DNA of 34,860 bases from Bacteroidota bacterium (GTDB lineage Bacteria > Bacteroidota > Bacteroidia > Chitinophagales > Chitinophagaceae), in assembly GCA_023415275.1 (NCBI GenBank), contig JAEZLJ010000049.1, forward strand, positions 1 to 34,860, written 5' to 3'. The position numbers and the translations under genes are program-made. Positions 34,102 to 34,860 of the stretch are shown here, piece after piece (within the stretch, counting starts at the first letter, position 1; the number at the start of each line of letters is the position of its first letter). Under the pieces are notes generated by a model. The model saw nothing but the letters and a program-made list of their open reading frames with translations, made no database searches and was not told the origin of the DNA.

Positions 34102-34141
34102 TATACCCGCTGTTGCCTACCTTAGCAAGGATTTCAATACC

Positions 34142-34648
34142 GTGAGGAAAATAGCTGCTATTCTTTTGTCCTGTTGTCTTTGTTTCACTCTTTTGGGGTA
34201 TCACATTCTCTATAAGATCAGGCTTTCTGTCATCAAGGCTGAAATGAAAACACGCCTGCAATCTCATTCATCAGATGAAGTGACAACACTTATTTTTAAT
34301 CAGCAAGATAGAAATGGCCTGGAATGGGAAGAAGGAAAGGAGATTCGCTATGGGAATGAAATGTATGATGTTATAGATACGGCTACTGTGAATGATCAAT
34401 TGATTGTTCGCTGCATACATGATAAAAAGGAGCGGGAACTTATTGAAAATTATCAAAAGGTACATAGTGGCTATCCTTCACCTATACAAACCTGGCTGGT
34501 TAAATTAATGAACACTTATTTTATACCAGCTTCAATTTGTCATTTCAGCAACCCATATGGTTACTGTCTTAATCAGCCTCCCTTATACACAGACTCTTTT
34601 ACCATTCATATTCCTCCAACACCGGACCGCCCTCCTTGTACTGTTTGA
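34142..34648 (+). CDS. Unknown protein with an N-terminal membrane segment
   Basis: A 168-residue protein that I do not recognise. It starts at a GTG (34142), with AAGG about 11 bases upstream. The N-terminus (RKIAAILLSCCLCFTLLGYH) looks like a signal peptide or anchor containing three Cys. The mature part is polar and has a Pro/Tyr-rich end (SNPYGYCLNQPPLYTDSF then PPTPDRPPC). It lies just upstream of the TonB-dependent receptor gene on the same strand, so it may belong to the same envelope or transport locus, but the 98-base gap holds a possible promoter for the receptor. GTG is the only plausible start in this frame near the membrane segment. Confidence 0.6.
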   Translation: MRKIAAILLSCCLCFTLLGYHILYKIRLSVIKAEMKTRLQSHSSDEVTTLIFNQQDRNGLEWEEGKEIRYGNEMYDVIDTATVNDQLIVRCIHDKKERELIENYQKVHSGYPSPIQTWLVKLMNTYFIPASICHFSNPYGYCLNQPPLYTDSFTIHIPPTPDRPPCTV

Positions 34649-34713
34649 TTTTTGATTTTTCGTCTATCCATTTCATTTTGGCTTTTCAATGTAATGAGCC
34701 ATACCTATATAAT

Positions 34714-34721
34714 TATATTTA
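34714..34721 (+). promoter_or_regulatory. Possible -7 box before the TonB-dependent receptor gene
   Basis: TATATTTA is one mismatch from TAnnTTTG and gives a leader of about 20 bases. A possible -33 (ATG) lies 17 bases upstream. Confidence 0.35.
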
Positions 34722-34746
34722 AACGAATTCAACAAGTAATCATTCA

Positions 34747-34860
34747 ATGAAAAGAATTTCCATATATGCGATATCTCTATTATGCACCCTGGTGTCGTTT
34801 GGCCAGGAAACAATAAAGGGAAAGGTCATCGATGCTGTATCAGGCATACCACTGCAGGGC
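34747..34860 (+). CDS. TonB-dependent receptor with carboxypeptidase-like regulatory domain (partial, 5' end)
   Basis: The first 38 codons run off the right edge. They encode a signal peptide (MKRISIYAISLLCTLVSFGQ) followed by ETIKGKVIDAVSGIPLQG, the first strand of a CarboxypepD_reg-like domain, in which G-x-V-x-D-x-x-S/T-x-x-P-L-x-G is the classic opening. In Bacteroidota this domain most often leads a TonB-dependent outer-membrane receptor. A secreted protein with only the regulatory domain is possible, since the rest is outside the window. Confidence 0.7.
   Translation, partial: MKRISIYAISLLCTLVSFGQETIKGKVIDAVSGIPLQG

Noticed and set aside
1..34860. tRNA, rRNA or riboswitch genes
   Set aside because: Read by eye on both strands, no cloverleaf, conserved rRNA segment or known riboswitch core was recognised. 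A covariance-model scan would be decisive and was not run.

Overview
The window is chromosomal sequence from a Bacteroidota bacterium, most likely of the order Chitinophagales (Chitinophagaceae-like). This is inferred from three things: a type IX secretion (T9SS) substrate with a gliding-motility C-terminal domain next to a PorP/SprF protein, the start of a TonB-dependent receptor with a carboxypeptidase-like regulatory domain, and promoters that follow the Bacteroidota pattern (TTG or ATG, 17-23 bases, TAnnTTTG) rather than sigma70. Most genes are core metabolism or cell-envelope genes. I see no tRNA, rRNA, CRISPR array, prophage or intact insertion sequence.

Layout. 1-2.9 kb: coaD, a NUDIX hydrolase, pyrE, a secreted heavy-metal-associated-domain protein, and a LEA14-like lipoprotein on the other strand. 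2.9-8.8 kb: a very AT-rich 0.6 kb upstream region, then a 1441-residue secreted IgGFc-binding/PKD/CHU_C protein coupled to a PorP/SprF protein. 8.9-13.1 kb, all minus strand: an M56/BlaR1-like peptidase with its BlaI-like repressor and a clear palindromic operator, a RibD-C/DHFR-like reductase, an NTF2-like lipoprotein and an unknown secreted protein. 13.1-13.7 kb: a gene-poor stretch with a possible decayed coding remnant and a strong nested hairpin. 13.7-18.4 kb: pfkB, a membrane pyrophosphatase (hppA) and recF. 18.4-24.5 kb: an HdrB-like Fe-S protein and its probable HdrC/NarI-like membrane partner, separated by an ATP-grasp ligase, a LysE-type exporter, a DoxX protein, a lipoprotein with five HGQPGHRC repeats and a 42-residue membrane peptide. 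24.5-28 kb: a PyrR-like phosphoribosyltransferase, a DUF2279 protein and a phosphohexose mutase. 28-34.9 kb: an ICMT-like methyltransferase, pcm, a penicillin-acylase-family hydrolase with a small membrane protein, a small two-helix protein, trhO, an unknown protein and the first 38 codons of a TonB-dependent receptor.

How the genes fit together. The T9SS substrate and PorP/SprF protein look like one secretion/anchoring unit. The BlaI and M56 genes form a repressor/sensor-protease pair. The two Fe-S proteins together would make a heterodisulfide-reductase-like electron-transfer module at the membrane. pyrE, coaD, pfkB and the hexose mutase are housekeeping. In at least five genes the start codon lies exactly four bases after a TAnnTTTG-like -7 box, so leaderless or nearly leaderless mRNAs are likely to be common here.

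The strongest candidates for something undescribed are the HGQPGHRC-repeat lipoprotein, the hairpin element at 13.45 kb, the ATP-grasp/LysE pair and the 42-residue membrane peptide. All product names come from reading the translated sequences by eye; no database search was run.
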